From: JBFHRE01 sp041746105
GTDB taxonomy: Bacteria > Actinomycetota > Acidimicrobiia > Spongiisociales > ZC4RG35
Length of the DNA stretch: 64,000 bases
Direction of reading: 5' to 3'
Assembly: GCA_041746105.1 (NCBI GenBank)
Contig: JBGTHP010000026.1
Coordinates: forward strand, 124,001 to 188,000
Both the position numbers and the translations under genes were made by a program. A model generated the notes under the pieces. The model was not told the origin of the DNA. It made no database searches and was given only the letters and a program-made list of their open reading frames with translations. Positions within the stretch are counted from its first letter, which is position 1, and each line of letters begins with the position of its first letter. Below, one piece after another: positions 16,673-25,206 of the stretch.

Positions 16673-17824
16673 TCAACTACCCCATTCGGAGACCGCGTCC
16701 GCCAGGCGGCTGCAGCCCTCCAAGAGAAGGTCGGCCGCGGTCGCGAGCGACACACGGACGAACTCTCCGGATTCAGGTCCGAAAGCTTCGCCGGGCACGA
16801 CGGCAACGCCTTTTTCGAGCACCAACTTCTTTGCGAAATCGAGTCCGTTGATGCCGGCGGCCGCCACGCTCACCATTATGTAGAAGGCGCCCGTCGGTCG
16901 TACATGGGCAACCCCGCGGCGGTCCAATAGCTCGACCACGGAGTCGCGCCGTTGCCGGTACGACGACCGCATCTCTCCAACACAGTCCTGTGGCCCGACG
17001 ATCGCCTCGATCGCGCCCATCTGCGCCGGTGCGTTGACACACGACGTGATCGGCTCCTGGGCCCTGATCACTGCTGCCGCAACAGTCGGTGGAGCGACGA
17101 GGTACCCGACACGCCAACCGGTCATGGCGTACGTCTTCGAGAACGAATAGAACGTGACGACCCGTCCGTCCTCGTCCAAGGGGGCGATGGCGACGGGTGG
17201 AGCGTCAAACCAAACCTCGTCATACACCTCGTCAGACAAGACCCAGAGGTCGTGTCTGCGGGCCAATTCGAGGATCTCGACCAACGCCGTCTTGGGGATC
17301 GTCGATCCCGTGGGATTGCCCGGCGAGTTCAGGATGATGGCCCGGGTGCGATCAGATATGTGTGGTTCTATGTCGGCCGCAGTTGGCACAAGCCCGCTGT
17401 CGGCCCTCACACCGAATCGTACGGGTCGGATCCCAAGCAACTGCATCATCAGCGCGTAGTTGGGCCAACTGGGATCTGCCAGCAGCACCTCATCACCGGG
17501 GTCGACGAGGGCAGCGAGGGTCGAGTAGATGGCTGCAACCGCGCCCGGGGTAACAACGACCTGCTCTGCGGTGGCGTCGATACCGTTGCGTTTCTTCACC
17601 TTCTCTGCCAGCGCCTCGCGGAGAGGAGCGATTCCGGCGTTGGGCGTGTACTTGGTGAAGCCGTCTGCTGCAGCTCGTGCTGCCGCCTCCACGATGTGCG
17701 GCGGTGTGGCGAAGTTCGGCTCGCCCACTTCTAGGTGGATCGAGTCCGGAACCTGGAGGGCAAGTTCATAGATCGCCCGAATCCCCGACCTGGGGAGCGA
17801 AGTGACGGCTTTCGAAGTCTTCAT
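16673..17824 (-). CDS. Class I/II PLP-dependent aminotransferase (paralogue of the one at 1539)
   Basis: A 383-residue fold-type I aminotransferase. Key blocks are HLEVGEPNF, NSPGNPTGS, SDEVYDEV and the PLP lysine in FYSFSKTYAMTGWRVGY; FVRVSLA near the C-terminus carries the carboxylate-binding Arg. It is clearly related to the protein at 1539-2708. It is the last gene of the leftward operon ATPase - HpaI-like aldolase - formamidase - aminotransferase, its ATG overlapping the formamidase stop by 4 bp. Together with the formamidase and aldolase it suggests degradation of an amide through an amino acid and an oxo acid to cleavage products. Confidence 0.92.
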   Translation of the reverse strand: MKTSKAVTSLPRSGIRAIYELALQVPDSIHLEVGEPNFATPPHIVEAAARAAADGFTKYTPNAGIAPLREALAEKVKKRNGIDATAEQVVVTPGAVAAIYSTLAALVDPGDEVLLADPSWPNYALMMQLLGIRPVRFGVRADSGLVPTAADIEPHISDRTRAIILNSPGNPTGSTIPKTALVEILELARRHDLWVLSDEVYDEVWFDAPPVAIAPLDEDGRVVTFYSFSKTYAMTGWRVGYLVAPPTVAAAVIRAQEPITSCVNAPAQMGAIEAIVGPQDCVGEMRSSYRQRRDSVVELLDRRGVAHVRPTGAFYIMVSVAAAGINGLDFAKKLVLEKGVAVVPGEAFGPESGEFVRVSLATAADLLLEGCSRLADAVSEWGS

Positions 17825-18687
17825 CCTGTGATCTCCTCCACGAATCTGCGCTCGATTTTTGCCATGGCCGAGTAGACAGGAGGCACCACTTGACCAATTC
17901 GCACCGTGCCGGCCGCTCCGAGCAATCGATAGGCCTCTGCGAGCGTGAACCCAAAGCTGGTAACCAGGCGCAGTGCCAGGTCGTCATAGGCGGCTCTGAC
18001 CAGATCTTCGAGGTGTCCCGGACCGGGTGCGACCGAGCCGAGTTCGCCGGCTGTGTTTATCTGGGGAAGGTTCCCGTAACTGGACCCATCGAGTTTCAGA
18101 ACTTCCAGAGTCACGTCCGCCTGGGTTTCGATCGCCGATCGATGGATCTCGGCGTCGCCCTGGGCGAGATGTGCGTCGCCGAGCGAGAGTAGGGCCTCAT
18201 CGACGTTGCAGCGGAGAACGACACGGCACCCAGCCCGGAGATCAGGCAGATCGACATTGCCGAGAATGTCAGCCCTCTGGGAAAAGGACTCGATCTTGCC
18301 GGTGGCCGGTGCGACGCCCAGGGTGCCCACGAATGGTCGGTACGGGACCACCACCGCGTTCCTCGAGGACATGGGGATGGCAACGCCTTCTCCTTGTCGG
18401 TGACATATCGTCGTCTCGGCGGCGAGCGAAGAATGCAGAGTCGCCGTGGTGCACATGTATCCGTAGCCGGCGACGGGTGCGCCCTCGACGTGGTGGATGG
18501 CGATCTCTATGACGTCTCCGGCGCGGACTCCGCGTACCGCGATGGGGCCCGTGACAGGGTTGGCTCCCCCGATTCGCGCCATGACATCGGCGAGATCGGC
18601 GTAGACCACATCTGCTCCCGTGATGGTCCCACTATGGGCGTCCTCGGTTTCAACCACGATTCGCTCGCCGAGGTTGGTCGTTGCCAC
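17821..18687 (-). CDS. Acetamidase/formamidase family amidase (start uncertain)
   Basis: At least 288 residues of an FmdA/AmdA-type acetamidase/formamidase. Family features include NPVTGPIAVRGVRAGDVIEIAI, the metal-associated GDAHLAQGDAEI, and the C-terminal FGFTLAEAYRLLGAAG. The start is a problem: homologues begin about ten to fifteen residues before the GTG used here, and the frame stays open upstream, overlapping the HpaI gene end, but it offers no ATG, GTG or TTG there. An ATC at 18744, six bases after AAGGGG, is the only start with a ribosome-binding site. Either a rare ATC start, a short N-terminus or a sequencing error is possible. The enzyme releases ammonia from small amides. Confidence 0.8.
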   Translation of the reverse strand: MATTNLGERIVVETEDAHSGTITGADVVYADLADVMARIGGANPVTGPIAVRGVRAGDVIEIAIHHVEGAPVAGYGYMCTTATLHSSLAAETTICHRQGEGVAIPMSSRNAVVVPYRPFVGTLGVAPATGKIESFSQRADILGNVDLPDLRAGCRVVLRCNVDEALLSLGDAHLAQGDAEIHRSAIETQADVTLEVLKLDGSSYGNLPQINTAGELGSVAPGPGHLEDLVRAAYDDLALRLVTSFGFTLAEAYRLLGAAGTVRIGQVVPPVYSAMAKIERRFVEEITG

Positions 18688-18731
18688 CGGCTCGGCGTTT
18701 GCGTCGAAGACGAAGGTCGTCTCGGATCGGG

Positions 18732-19520
18732 CTAATCGTTGGATGGGCGCACCCCTTCGATGAAACTGCGAGCGGCCGGACCAAACATTCCCATGTCGCT
18801 TCCTGCCACCAATTGGACCCCCCGCGCCAGATAGGTCGCGGCCATGACTGCATTCGACACCGGGACACCCACGGGTGTCCCAACCTTGCCGCAAGTCGAG
18901 AGGATCAAGTCGACAGCATCGTCGACCATGGGGTGACCGTATTCGCCCGGATGGCCGAGGCTGACCGACAAATCGGTCAGACCGATGAATATGCAATCGA
19001 TGCCATCAACTGCAACGATGTCCTCGACCGCATCCACCCCGGCTTTCGTCTCGATCTGAAGGATGGTCAGCATCGAATCGTTCGCCGCCGTCACGTACTC
19101 GGAATATCCCATCTTCATTCCATATCCCATTCGTCTGGTTCCAGCGGTACCGCGAGAACCTCCCGGGCCGTAGCGGGTCGCGTTGACCGCCAGCGCCGCG
19201 CTCTCCGCATCTTCGATTTGGGGAACCATCACGCCGTGCGCGCCCGTGTCGAGTGCCCGGCTGATGAGGTCACGGGGGCCGGACGACACGCGCTGGATTG
19301 GCACCGTTCCCGATGCGTCGGCGGCCAGCACCATCGCCGAGACGGTCTCCCACCCAACGGGGGTGTGCTCGGTGTCGATGATGACGAAGTCGCTTCCGGC
19401 ATGGGCGAGCATCTCGACAACCTCCACGGCCGGGATCCTCGCGAACGCACCAACAACCTGGTTTCCCGATTGGAGCATTTGCTTCAATCGGTTGCCGGAG
19501 CGGACGTCGTGCCATGTCAC
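18732..19520 (-). CDS. HpcH/HpaI-family class II aldolase
   Basis: A 262-residue TIM-barrel aldolase of the HpcH/HpaI group. It shows FVIIDTEHTPVGWET near residue 45, the HGVMVPQIEDAESA strand, LTILQIETKAGVDAVEDI (metal-binding Glu) and DCIFIGLTDLSVSLG (metal-binding Asp region), all canonical. Such enzymes cleave 4-hydroxy-2-oxo acids to pyruvate and an aldehyde. It sits one base after the stop of the upstream ATPase gene and overlaps or abuts the formamidase, so all are co-transcribed. It resembles 2-keto-3-deoxy-L-rhamnonate and HKHD aldolases; the exact substrate cannot be told. Confidence 0.9.
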   Translation of the reverse strand: MTWHDVRSGNRLKQMLQSGNQVVGAFARIPAVEVVEMLAHAGSDFVIIDTEHTPVGWETVSAMVLAADASGTVPIQRVSSGPRDLISRALDTGAHGVMVPQIEDAESAALAVNATRYGPGGSRGTAGTRRMGYGMKMGYSEYVTAANDSMLTILQIETKAGVDAVEDIVAVDGIDCIFIGLTDLSVSLGHPGEYGHPMVDDAVDLILSTCGKVGTPVGVPVSNAVMAATYLARGVQLVAGSDMGMFGPAARSFIEGVRPSND

Positions 19521-19521
19521 T

Positions 19522-20583
19522 TCAGACGACCTTCTTGACGCTGGGAAAATGGCACGCCACCCGATGGCCGGGAACGATCTCCATCAGCGGAGGCTCCGCG
19601 GTCCGGCAGATCTCCTCGTTCTTGCCGACGGGGCAACGCGTGTTGAAGCGACAGCCCGGAGGGGGATTCAGTGGGCTCGGCACATCTCCATCGAGGAGTA
19701 TGCGCGTACGCCGGCGTTCTTCCTGGGGGTTGGGGATCGGGACCGCCGAGAGTAGGGCGTGCGTATAGGGGTGCATCGGCTCGGAGAAGAGCCTGATCGT
19801 CGAGGTGGACTCCACGATCTTGCCGAGGTACATGACGGCCACGTCGTCGCAGATGTGCCGTACCACGGCCAGGTCGTGGGCGATGAAGAGGAAGGTGAGT
19901 CCAAGGTCTTGCTGTAGTTCCTGGAGAAGGTTGAGGACCTGCGCCTGGATAGAGACGTCGAGGGCCGACACCGGTTCGTCGAGCACCACGAACTGGGGGC
20001 TGAATGCCAGTGCCCGGGCAACACCGATCCTCTGACGTTGCCCACCGGAGAACTCGTGTGGATAGCGGTCAACGATGCGTGGGTCGAGTCCGACCAGAGT
20101 CAGGATCTCGGTCACCTTCGAATCCTGCTCGGGTCTGAGCATCTCGGTGTGTACCGCCAGTGGCTCCCTCAGGGTTTGGCCAACCGTCATACGGGGGTTC
20201 AACGACGCGAACGGATCCTGAAACACAATCTGGATCTGACGCCTCAGTCGCCGGAGATGGCGGCGGTCCGCCGCCAGGACGTCGATTGTCTCGATGGCGC
20301 CCCCATCGGTGCGTCGCCGCATCACGACATCCCCGGAGGTGGGCTCGATCAGCCGGAGAATGCAGCGAGCCGTCGTCGACTTGCCGCAGCCAGACTCCCC
20401 GACGAGACCCAGAGTTGTGCCGAATGGAATATCGAACGAGACGCCTGCCACCGCCGATACCTCGCCACGCTCTGCACCGAATACTCCGCCCCCGACCCGA
20501 AAGGTCTTCACGAGGTCACGGACCGAAACTGCGAATCGGTCGGCGTCGGCAGCCTCGTCGATCCGTTCGGACTTTGCTACCAC
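19522..20583 (-). CDS. ABC transporter ATP-binding protein, DppF type
   Basis: A 353-residue ATPase, the likely F-type partner of the DppD-type ATPase at 14084. Walker A is GESGCGKSTTARC, the Q-loop IVFQDPFASLNPRM, the signature EFSGGQRQRIGVA, Walker B FVVLDEPVSALDV, and the switch FLFIAHDLAVV. The oligo_HPY tail has HPYTHALLSAVP and CRFNTRCPVGKNEEIC. The GTG start is chosen because AAGGAGCGAAG lies just before it; an in-frame ATG 51 bases upstream has no such site. Its place in the opposite operon, with an aldolase, formamidase and aminotransferase, suggests that import and catabolism are co-regulated. Confidence 0.92.
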   Translation of the reverse strand: MVAKSERIDEAADADRFAVSVRDLVKTFRVGGGVFGAERGEVSAVAGVSFDIPFGTTLGLVGESGCGKSTTARCILRLIEPTSGDVVMRRRTDGGAIETIDVLAADRRHLRRLRRQIQIVFQDPFASLNPRMTVGQTLREPLAVHTEMLRPEQDSKVTEILTLVGLDPRIVDRYPHEFSGGQRQRIGVARALAFSPQFVVLDEPVSALDVSIQAQVLNLLQELQQDLGLTFLFIAHDLAVVRHICDDVAVMYLGKIVESTSTIRLFSEPMHPYTHALLSAVPIPNPQEERRRTRILLDGDVPSPLNPPPGCRFNTRCPVGKNEEICRTAEPPLMEIVPGHRVACHFPSVKKVV

Positions 20584-20654
20584 CTTCGCTCCTTGGTCTT
20601 TCGGTTTCGAGACCCGATCATGACGCCGGCGCACAGCCGCGTGCCTCCCGATCA

Positions 20655-20670
20655 GGATATTATAATCTCT
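20655..20670. promoter_or_regulatory. Symmetric bidirectional -10 element
   Basis: GGATATTATAATCTCT in the 133-bp divergent spacer contains a perfect TATAAT on the plus strand (20661-20666) and, overlapping it, a perfect TATAAT on the minus strand (20664-20659). It can drive the PPOX-SDR operon (start 20717) and the ATPase-aldolase-formamidase operon (start 20583). This is the clearest of the six islands. Confidence 0.65.
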
Positions 20671-20716
20671 CGCGCGGACCCAAGCAGGTCGGCGATAATC
20701 AGCAGAGGAGGGTCTC

Positions 20717-21256
20717 GTGGCGGAAGAATGGCGGGGAAAGATCGGTGGGATGACCGAGGAGCGGATGAATAGCTACCTCTCGGGGAGCACCAACGCCCGG
20801 GTTGCCGTACTCGACGATGATGGTCGCCCATATGTGCTCCCGTTGTGGTTTCACTGGGATGGACACGCCTTCTGGTTCGTCATTCGCGAACGTTCTGCGA
20901 TAGCCCGGTATATGAAGGCGCGGCCCGACGTCGGCCTCGTCATCGACGACACGTCGGTGTCCGATCCGGACAATCAGCGCTTCTTCGAGATGCCGAAAGT
21001 CTTCGCGCAGGGCAAGGCCGAGGTTGTCGAAGAACCCAACGTCGGTGGTAAGTGGGTCGAGTACGCCTCCAGAATGGCGACGCGCTATCTCGGTCCCAAC
21101 GGGCCTGATTACATCGTTCCCACCCTCGAACAGCCGCGTTGGCTTTTCCGTATGACTCCCGATCATGTGAAAACCTGGGAAGGTGTGGGATGGGCCAAGG
21201 GTTACTGGGTCGAAGGCGACAAAGGCCCGTCGTACGAGCAGGTGCACGGGAACTGA
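20717..21256 (+). CDS. PPOX-class split-barrel protein (tandem copy 1)
   Basis: A 179-residue PPOX-fold protein. The segments VLPLWFHWDGHAFWF, ERSAIARYMKARPDVGLVIDD, EEPNVGGKWVEYASRMATRYLGPNGP and HVKTWEGVGWAKGYW define the family. It starts at a GTG seven bases after GAGGAGG. The next gene encodes a close paralogue that shares NVGG.WV, RYLGPNGP, QPRWL and the ending PSYE.HG. Proteins of this fold bind FMN or F420 and reduce or oxidise small molecules, or in some cases bind haem or biliverdin. Co-factor and substrate are not evident. Confidence 0.85.
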   Translation: MAEEWRGKIGGMTEERMNSYLSGSTNARVAVLDDDGRPYVLPLWFHWDGHAFWFVIRERSAIARYMKARPDVGLVIDDTSVSDPDNQRFFEMPKVFAQGKAEVVEEPNVGGKWVEYASRMATRYLGPNGPDYIVPTLEQPRWLFRMTPDHVKTWEGVGWAKGYWVEGDKGPSYEQVHGN

Positions 21257-21282
21257 GATCTCGAGCACGAGAGGAGACAGCA

Positions 21283-21825
21283 GTGGCTGAGCAAGACTTT
21301 CGCGGCGAACTCGGTGGTCTGACCAGAGAACAGATGGATCAATTCCTTGCCGGCAACGCGCTGGCACGTCTGGCGGCGTTGAAGCCCGATGGTTCTCCAT
21401 ACGTGATCCCTGTTTGGTACCAGTGGGATGGCGAGGCTCTGTGGTTCGTCGGCCGGGAACGCTCGGCTTGGTGCCGCTACCTCGAAAACGATCCGCGCGC
21501 TGCTGTCGTCATCGATTCCGAGCACAGCGACCCAGACGAGTCGGGCGTGAGCGTCGAGATTCCCAAAGTCACGATGGAGGGGCTGGCTGAGGTTGTCGAG
21601 AAGCCCAACGTCGGTGGGCGATGGGTGCAGGTGGCCGAGGAGATGTCATATCGGTATCTCGGCCCCAATGGACCGACATACCTCACGTCGACGATTCAGC
21701 AACCACGCTGGTTGATCAAGATGGTGCCGACCCGCATCAAAACATGGAAGGGTGTCGGATGGGCGCGGAAATACTGGGTTGACGGTGCAGGCGGCCCTTC
21801 ATATGAGGAGGCTCACGGCGTCTAA
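21283..21825 (+). CDS. PPOX-class split-barrel protein (tandem copy 2)
   Basis: A 180-residue paralogue of the preceding protein and of the one at 2705. It has YVIPVWYQWDGEALWFVGRERS-type spacing and the KTWKGVGWARKYW end. The start is a GTG after GAGGAGACA; the frame is open further upstream but overlaps copy 1. The 3' end overlaps the following SDR gene by 23 bases, so the trio is one operon. Two adjacent related split-barrel proteins could form a heterodimer, since PPOX proteins normally dimerise with the cofactor at the interface; that is inference. Confidence 0.85.
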   Translation: MAEQDFRGELGGLTREQMDQFLAGNALARLAALKPDGSPYVIPVWYQWDGEALWFVGRERSAWCRYLENDPRAAVVIDSEHSDPDESGVSVEIPKVTMEGLAEVVEKPNVGGRWVQVAEEMSYRYLGPNGPTYLTSTIQQPRWLIKMVPTRIKTWKGVGWARKYWVDGAGGPSYEEAHGV

Positions 21826-22591
21826 TCCACTTGACCTGTTCCGGGTCGACGGTCGAGTGGCTGTCGTCACAGGCGGTTCCAGAGGACTTGGGGCCGCTGC
21901 TGCCGGCGCGCTGGCCTGGGCGGGCGCCAGTGTTGTGGTGGTGGCCCGGGACCAGCAGGCGCTATCCAGGACGGCATCAGCCATCGCAGACGAAACCGGT
22001 TCCATCGTTGTCGGTCGTGCTGCCGATGTCAGCGACGAAGCCTCGGTGGCCGAGGTCATTGCCTCGACGATCGACCAGTTCGGTCGGCTCGATGTGCTCG
22101 TGAACAACGCCGGGGTGAACATTCGCGGGCCGATCCAAGACCTCGAACGCGAGGACTTCGAACGCTCCTTGGCGGTCAACGTCACCGGGCCATGGTTGCT
22201 GTGCAAACATGCTCGACCCCACCTCGGGCGCCATGGCTGCGGGCGGGTGATCAATGTGGCCTCGACGTTCGGATTGGTTGGCGCCGCCGATCGAACGCCG
22301 TATACGACGTCGAAGGGCGCAATCGTGCAGCTCACCCGGGCGCTGGCCCTCGAATGGGCGGCAGCAGGAATCACCGTCAACGCGATCGCTCCCGGCCCGT
22401 TTCTCACCGAGATGAACCTCCCCTTCGAGCACTCGGAGCACTCAAGGAGGGTGATCGAACACGAGGTTGCCCTCAAGCGGTGGGGAGAGATTGGCGAGAT
22501 CCAAGGGGCGATTTTGTATCTCGCCTCAGATGCCTCGAGCTACGTCACAGGCTCGGTGCTGACCGTGGATGGGGGCTGGACCGCGCACTGA
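21803..22591 (+). CDS. Short-chain dehydrogenase/reductase
   Basis: A 262-residue classical SDR: VTGGSRGLGAAAA (cofactor), NNAGVN, the catalytic Ser in NVASTFG, and YTTSK for Tyr and Lys; the end is GSVLTVDGG. An Arg after the second strand (VVARDQQ) hints at NADP. The ATG used lies within the end of the PPOX gene; an in-frame ATG 51 bases earlier is less likely. It is probably a gluconate 5-dehydrogenase/3-oxoacyl reductase-type enzyme working on a polar substrate in the PPOX operon. Confidence 0.88.
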   Translation: MRRLTASNPLDLFRVDGRVAVVTGGSRGLGAAAAGALAWAGASVVVVARDQQALSRTASAIADETGSIVVGRAADVSDEASVAEVIASTIDQFGRLDVLVNNAGVNIRGPIQDLEREDFERSLAVNVTGPWLLCKHARPHLGRHGCGRVINVASTFGLVGAADRTPYTTSKGAIVQLTRALALEWAAAGITVNAIAPGPFLTEMNLPFEHSEHSRRVIEHEVALKRWGEIGEIQGAILYLASDASSYVTGSVLTVDGGWTAH

Positions 22592-22608
22592 CGGCGGTCA
22601 GGTGGACG

Positions 22609-23436
22609 TCATCCGATCGGTGCTTGTCGGCGCAACCAACCGAGCGTGAATCGGTTCCATTCCTCTGCCATCTCGTGGAATGCGATATGGCTGGAGTGCG
22701 GACCCCCGAAGACATGCATCGTCGATCCAGAGATTCTCTCGTGGACCTCGAGCCCGTAACGGATCGGAACCTGCCAATCGACCTCTCCCGAGGTGATCAG
22801 CGTGGGCACAGCGATCGAGGACAGTCGTTGCAGCGCATCATGGGTCTTGTCGGCGTGGAAGTGGCCAAGCATGCCCACCTTCGAAGGGGGATGAGGGTTC
22901 TCGAGGATGAAACCCCGTTCGAAGGCTGCGACCTCGTCGGGTTGGTCGTTTATGAACGCTGGACTTGCCACCCACAAGAGGGCGATTCGGATGTACATCG
23001 CAGGATCATCGTGAGTGATGGCGAACTCCATCGACTCGATCATGCGGATGAACCATTCATCCGAACGGCCCCAGGTGCAGTGCAGTTGGAGCGTCGCCAC
23101 CTTGTCCGGGTGATTCAACGCAAGCTCCTGGGCAGTGGCGCTGCCGAGCGAGAGTCCGGAGACGTGAACCCGATCGTATCCGAGGTGGTCCACGAGCGCG
23201 GCGGCATCGTCCGCGAGAATTCGCATCGAGTAGTCGGTGATGTGGACAGGATGAGTCGACATCCCGGTGCCTCTGGCGTCGTATGTGATGACTGTGTACT
23301 CGTCGCGGTAGGCCTCCACCTGGGCGGACCATGTGGTGTGGTCTGCAGCTGTCCCCATGATGAGTAGCAGGGGATCGCCTTTTCCCTCCGCCTCGTAGTA
23401 GACATCGATCCCGGACTGGAGCGTGACGGTTGGCAT
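22609..23436 (-). CDS. Alpha/beta hydrolase
   Basis: A 275-residue alpha/beta-hydrolase. LLLIMGTAADHTTW is the oxyanion strand, VITYDARGTGMS follows, the nucleophile is in VHVSGLSLGSATA (GLSLG), a late acid is in TLITSGEVDWQVP, and the His in GGPHSSHIAFHE. It lacks a long cap. The ATG begins MPTVTLQSG, much like MPTVAVNGA at 26376, so the two hydrolases are probably distant paralogues of one catabolic set. It is the last gene of the operon ADH - RraA - hydrolase. Confidence 0.88.
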   Translation of the reverse strand: MPTVTLQSGIDVYYEAEGKGDPLLLIMGTAADHTTWSAQVEAYRDEYTVITYDARGTGMSTHPVHITDYSMRILADDAAALVDHLGYDRVHVSGLSLGSATAQELALNHPDKVATLQLHCTWGRSDEWFIRMIESMEFAITHDDPAMYIRIALLWVASPAFINDQPDEVAAFERGFILENPHPPSKVGMLGHFHADKTHDALQRLSSIAVPTLITSGEVDWQVPIRYGLEVHERISGSTMHVFGGPHSSHIAFHEMAEEWNRFTLGWLRRQAPIG

Positions 23437-23537
23437 GGTGCCTCTATTCCTTGCCGCTGGTTGGTTCGATTGAAATGCACTCGCGTGGTGTCTCCCGGTC
23501 CTCGCGGGTGAGGGGCAACGACACTGATCCGGGCAAG

Positions 23538-24188
23538 TCAGAGAATGCCATGCCTCTCGAATACTTCCCCAAGTTCGTCGCCGGCGAGAATCTCGGCTCG
23601 AACTGTGGATTCGCCGGCGTCCTTGGCCTCGGCCAATTCGACGACGCGTTCGATGAGATCCGCGGGGATCACGATCACCCCCATCACGTCGCCGACGATC
23701 CAATCTCGGTGGCGAACGGTCGCGAATCCACACCTGACGGTCGCTCCATGGGTTACGACCTCTTGACGGCCGCTCGAGTCCAGCGGCGAGTAGCCGATCG
23801 AGAACACGGGAAAGCCCATTTCGAGCGTTTGTTCCGGGTCGCGGGTGAGGCCATCCATCACCGCACCCACCGCTCCCTTCACCATCGCTGCCGTGCTCAG
23901 GAGTTCACCCCACATCGCCGAAACCCGGTCCGCGCAAGCAAGCACGATCACGTCTCCATCCGTCAGGTCGGAGAAGGCGGCGATCAGGTGGGCGTACGGT
24001 TCGCCTGAGGGACGATCTATCGACCGGCACTGCATCGTGAAAGCTCTACCGATCACTTTCTGGGTGGGAGTCATCGGGCGAATGTCGGGACCCAGGGCCG
24101 ATTCCCTGAATCCCAAAGAGTCCAACACGTCCGCGAGGAGGGCAGTGTGCAGCCGGGAGAGGCGCTGACGAATCTCGTTGTCAGTCAT
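23538..24188 (-). CDS. RraA-like family protein (oxaloacetate/HMG aldolase type)
   Basis: A 216-residue complete RraA-like protein. It has TALLADVLDSLGF near the start, a GRAFTMQCRS strand, GELLSTAAMVKGAVGAVMDGLTRD (the G..DG..RD block whose Arg and Asp form the metal/pyruvate site) and the C-terminal VVIP-like MGVIVIP. Such proteins act as metal-dependent aldolases or decarboxylases for 4-hydroxy-4-methyl-2-oxoglutarate, oxaloacetate or related acids. Its ATG overlaps the stop of the zinc dehydrogenase (TGATG). A partial paralogue is at 1-301. Confidence 0.88.
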   Translation of the reverse strand: MTDNEIRQRLSRLHTALLADVLDSLGFRESALGPDIRPMTPTQKVIGRAFTMQCRSIDRPSGEPYAHLIAAFSDLTDGDVIVLACADRVSAMWGELLSTAAMVKGAVGAVMDGLTRDPEQTLEMGFPVFSIGYSPLDSSGRQEVVTHGATVRCGFATVRHRDWIVGDVMGVIVIPADLIERVVELAEAKDAGESTVRAEILAGDELGEVFERHGIL

Positions 24189-25198
24189 CAGTCTTTCTCC
24201 GGAGGGTTGTTGTCGGTACGCAGCATGATCTTCGGGTCACTCCTTTTGTGGGTGGCCAGATCGTCGAAGGCCCCCCCGATGCCCTCGAATGGCTCTGTCG
24301 GGCCGATCAGGAGCGCGAGGTCGAGTTCTCGCGATCCGAGACGGCGAACGGTTTCGGCGAAGACGCCGTCGGTGTAGGCGAACGTGCCGACGATGCGACG
24401 CTCGGCCACGACGATGTCGAAGAGTGGCAAGGTCACCTCGGGGACGCCTAGTCCGACGAAGCACACGGTGCCACCCTTGACGACTGACCTGACAGAAGCC
24501 GTAGCGGTGGGGGTGATTCCGACCGCGTCAAACGCCCTGGCGAATCCCGTTGGTTCGGATTGACTTGCGGGGTCGATGGTCTCGAAACCGGACGCCTCTG
24601 CGAGGTGCCTCCTGTCCGCCAGCGGCTCACATATGACGACCGATCCGGCGCCTTCCATGCGAGCGGTGCGGGCGATGCACTGACCAATCATCCCTCCCCC
24701 GAAGACGATCACGTCCTCTCCAGGAAGGACTTCGGCTCTCCGCGTGGCCTGCAGCGCGACGGCCATCGGCTCGACCGCCGCACCGGCAACCAGTCCGAGG
24801 CTCCCGAGTGGGATCAGGCGGTCCGCCGGAACCACCAGGAAGTCGGCGAAAGCCCCCTGAATCTCAGGTGTGACTCCGATCACGCGGAGGTCCTTGCAGT
24901 GATTGTCTATTGCGTGCCCGCATCCCCCGTCGCAGGGCATCGAGGGGTTGAAAGTGACCGGAGTGCCAACCGCGGGCGCCCGCGTGCCCGGTCCGACTTG
25001 ATCGACCCATCCGCTTGCCTCGTGACCCATCACCATGCCCGGTTGGCGCCGACCCGACTCACCCGTGTAGCCGTGGAGATCCGATCCGCAGATCCCGACG
25101 TACGCAATGCGGAGACGTACCTCACCCTGACCCGGTTCCGGGACCTGCCGCGATTCAACACGAACCGAGTTCGGCCCCTCGTAGATCATGACCCGCAT
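24188..25198 (-). CDS. Zinc-type medium-chain alcohol/sugar dehydrogenase
   Basis: A 336-residue MDR family protein. The catalytic zinc ligands are in VGICGSDLHGY (Cys) and VMGHEASGWV (His, Glu); a reduced structural-zinc lobe with CDGGCGHAIDNHC keeps three or four cysteines. The Rossmann fold GGGMIGQCIA is followed by E (CEPLA), so NAD is the likely cofactor. It resembles sorbitol and threonine dehydrogenases. The start chosen is ATG at 25198 after GTGAGGGAG; an in-frame ATG 57 bases upstream lacks a site. It heads the operon with the RraA-like protein and the hydrolase. Confidence 0.9.
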   Translation of the reverse strand: MRVMIYEGPNSVRVESRQVPEPGQGEVRLRIAYVGICGSDLHGYTGESGRRQPGMVMGHEASGWVDQVGPGTRAPAVGTPVTFNPSMPCDGGCGHAIDNHCKDLRVIGVTPEIQGAFADFLVVPADRLIPLGSLGLVAGAAVEPMAVALQATRRAEVLPGEDVIVFGGGMIGQCIARTARMEGAGSVVICEPLADRRHLAEASGFETIDPASQSEPTGFARAFDAVGITPTATASVRSVVKGGTVCFVGLGVPEVTLPLFDIVVAERRIVGTFAYTDGVFAETVRRLGSRELDLALLIGPTEPFEGIGGAFDDLATHKRSDPKIMLRTDNNPPEKD

Positions 25199-25206
25199 TT
25201 GCTCCC

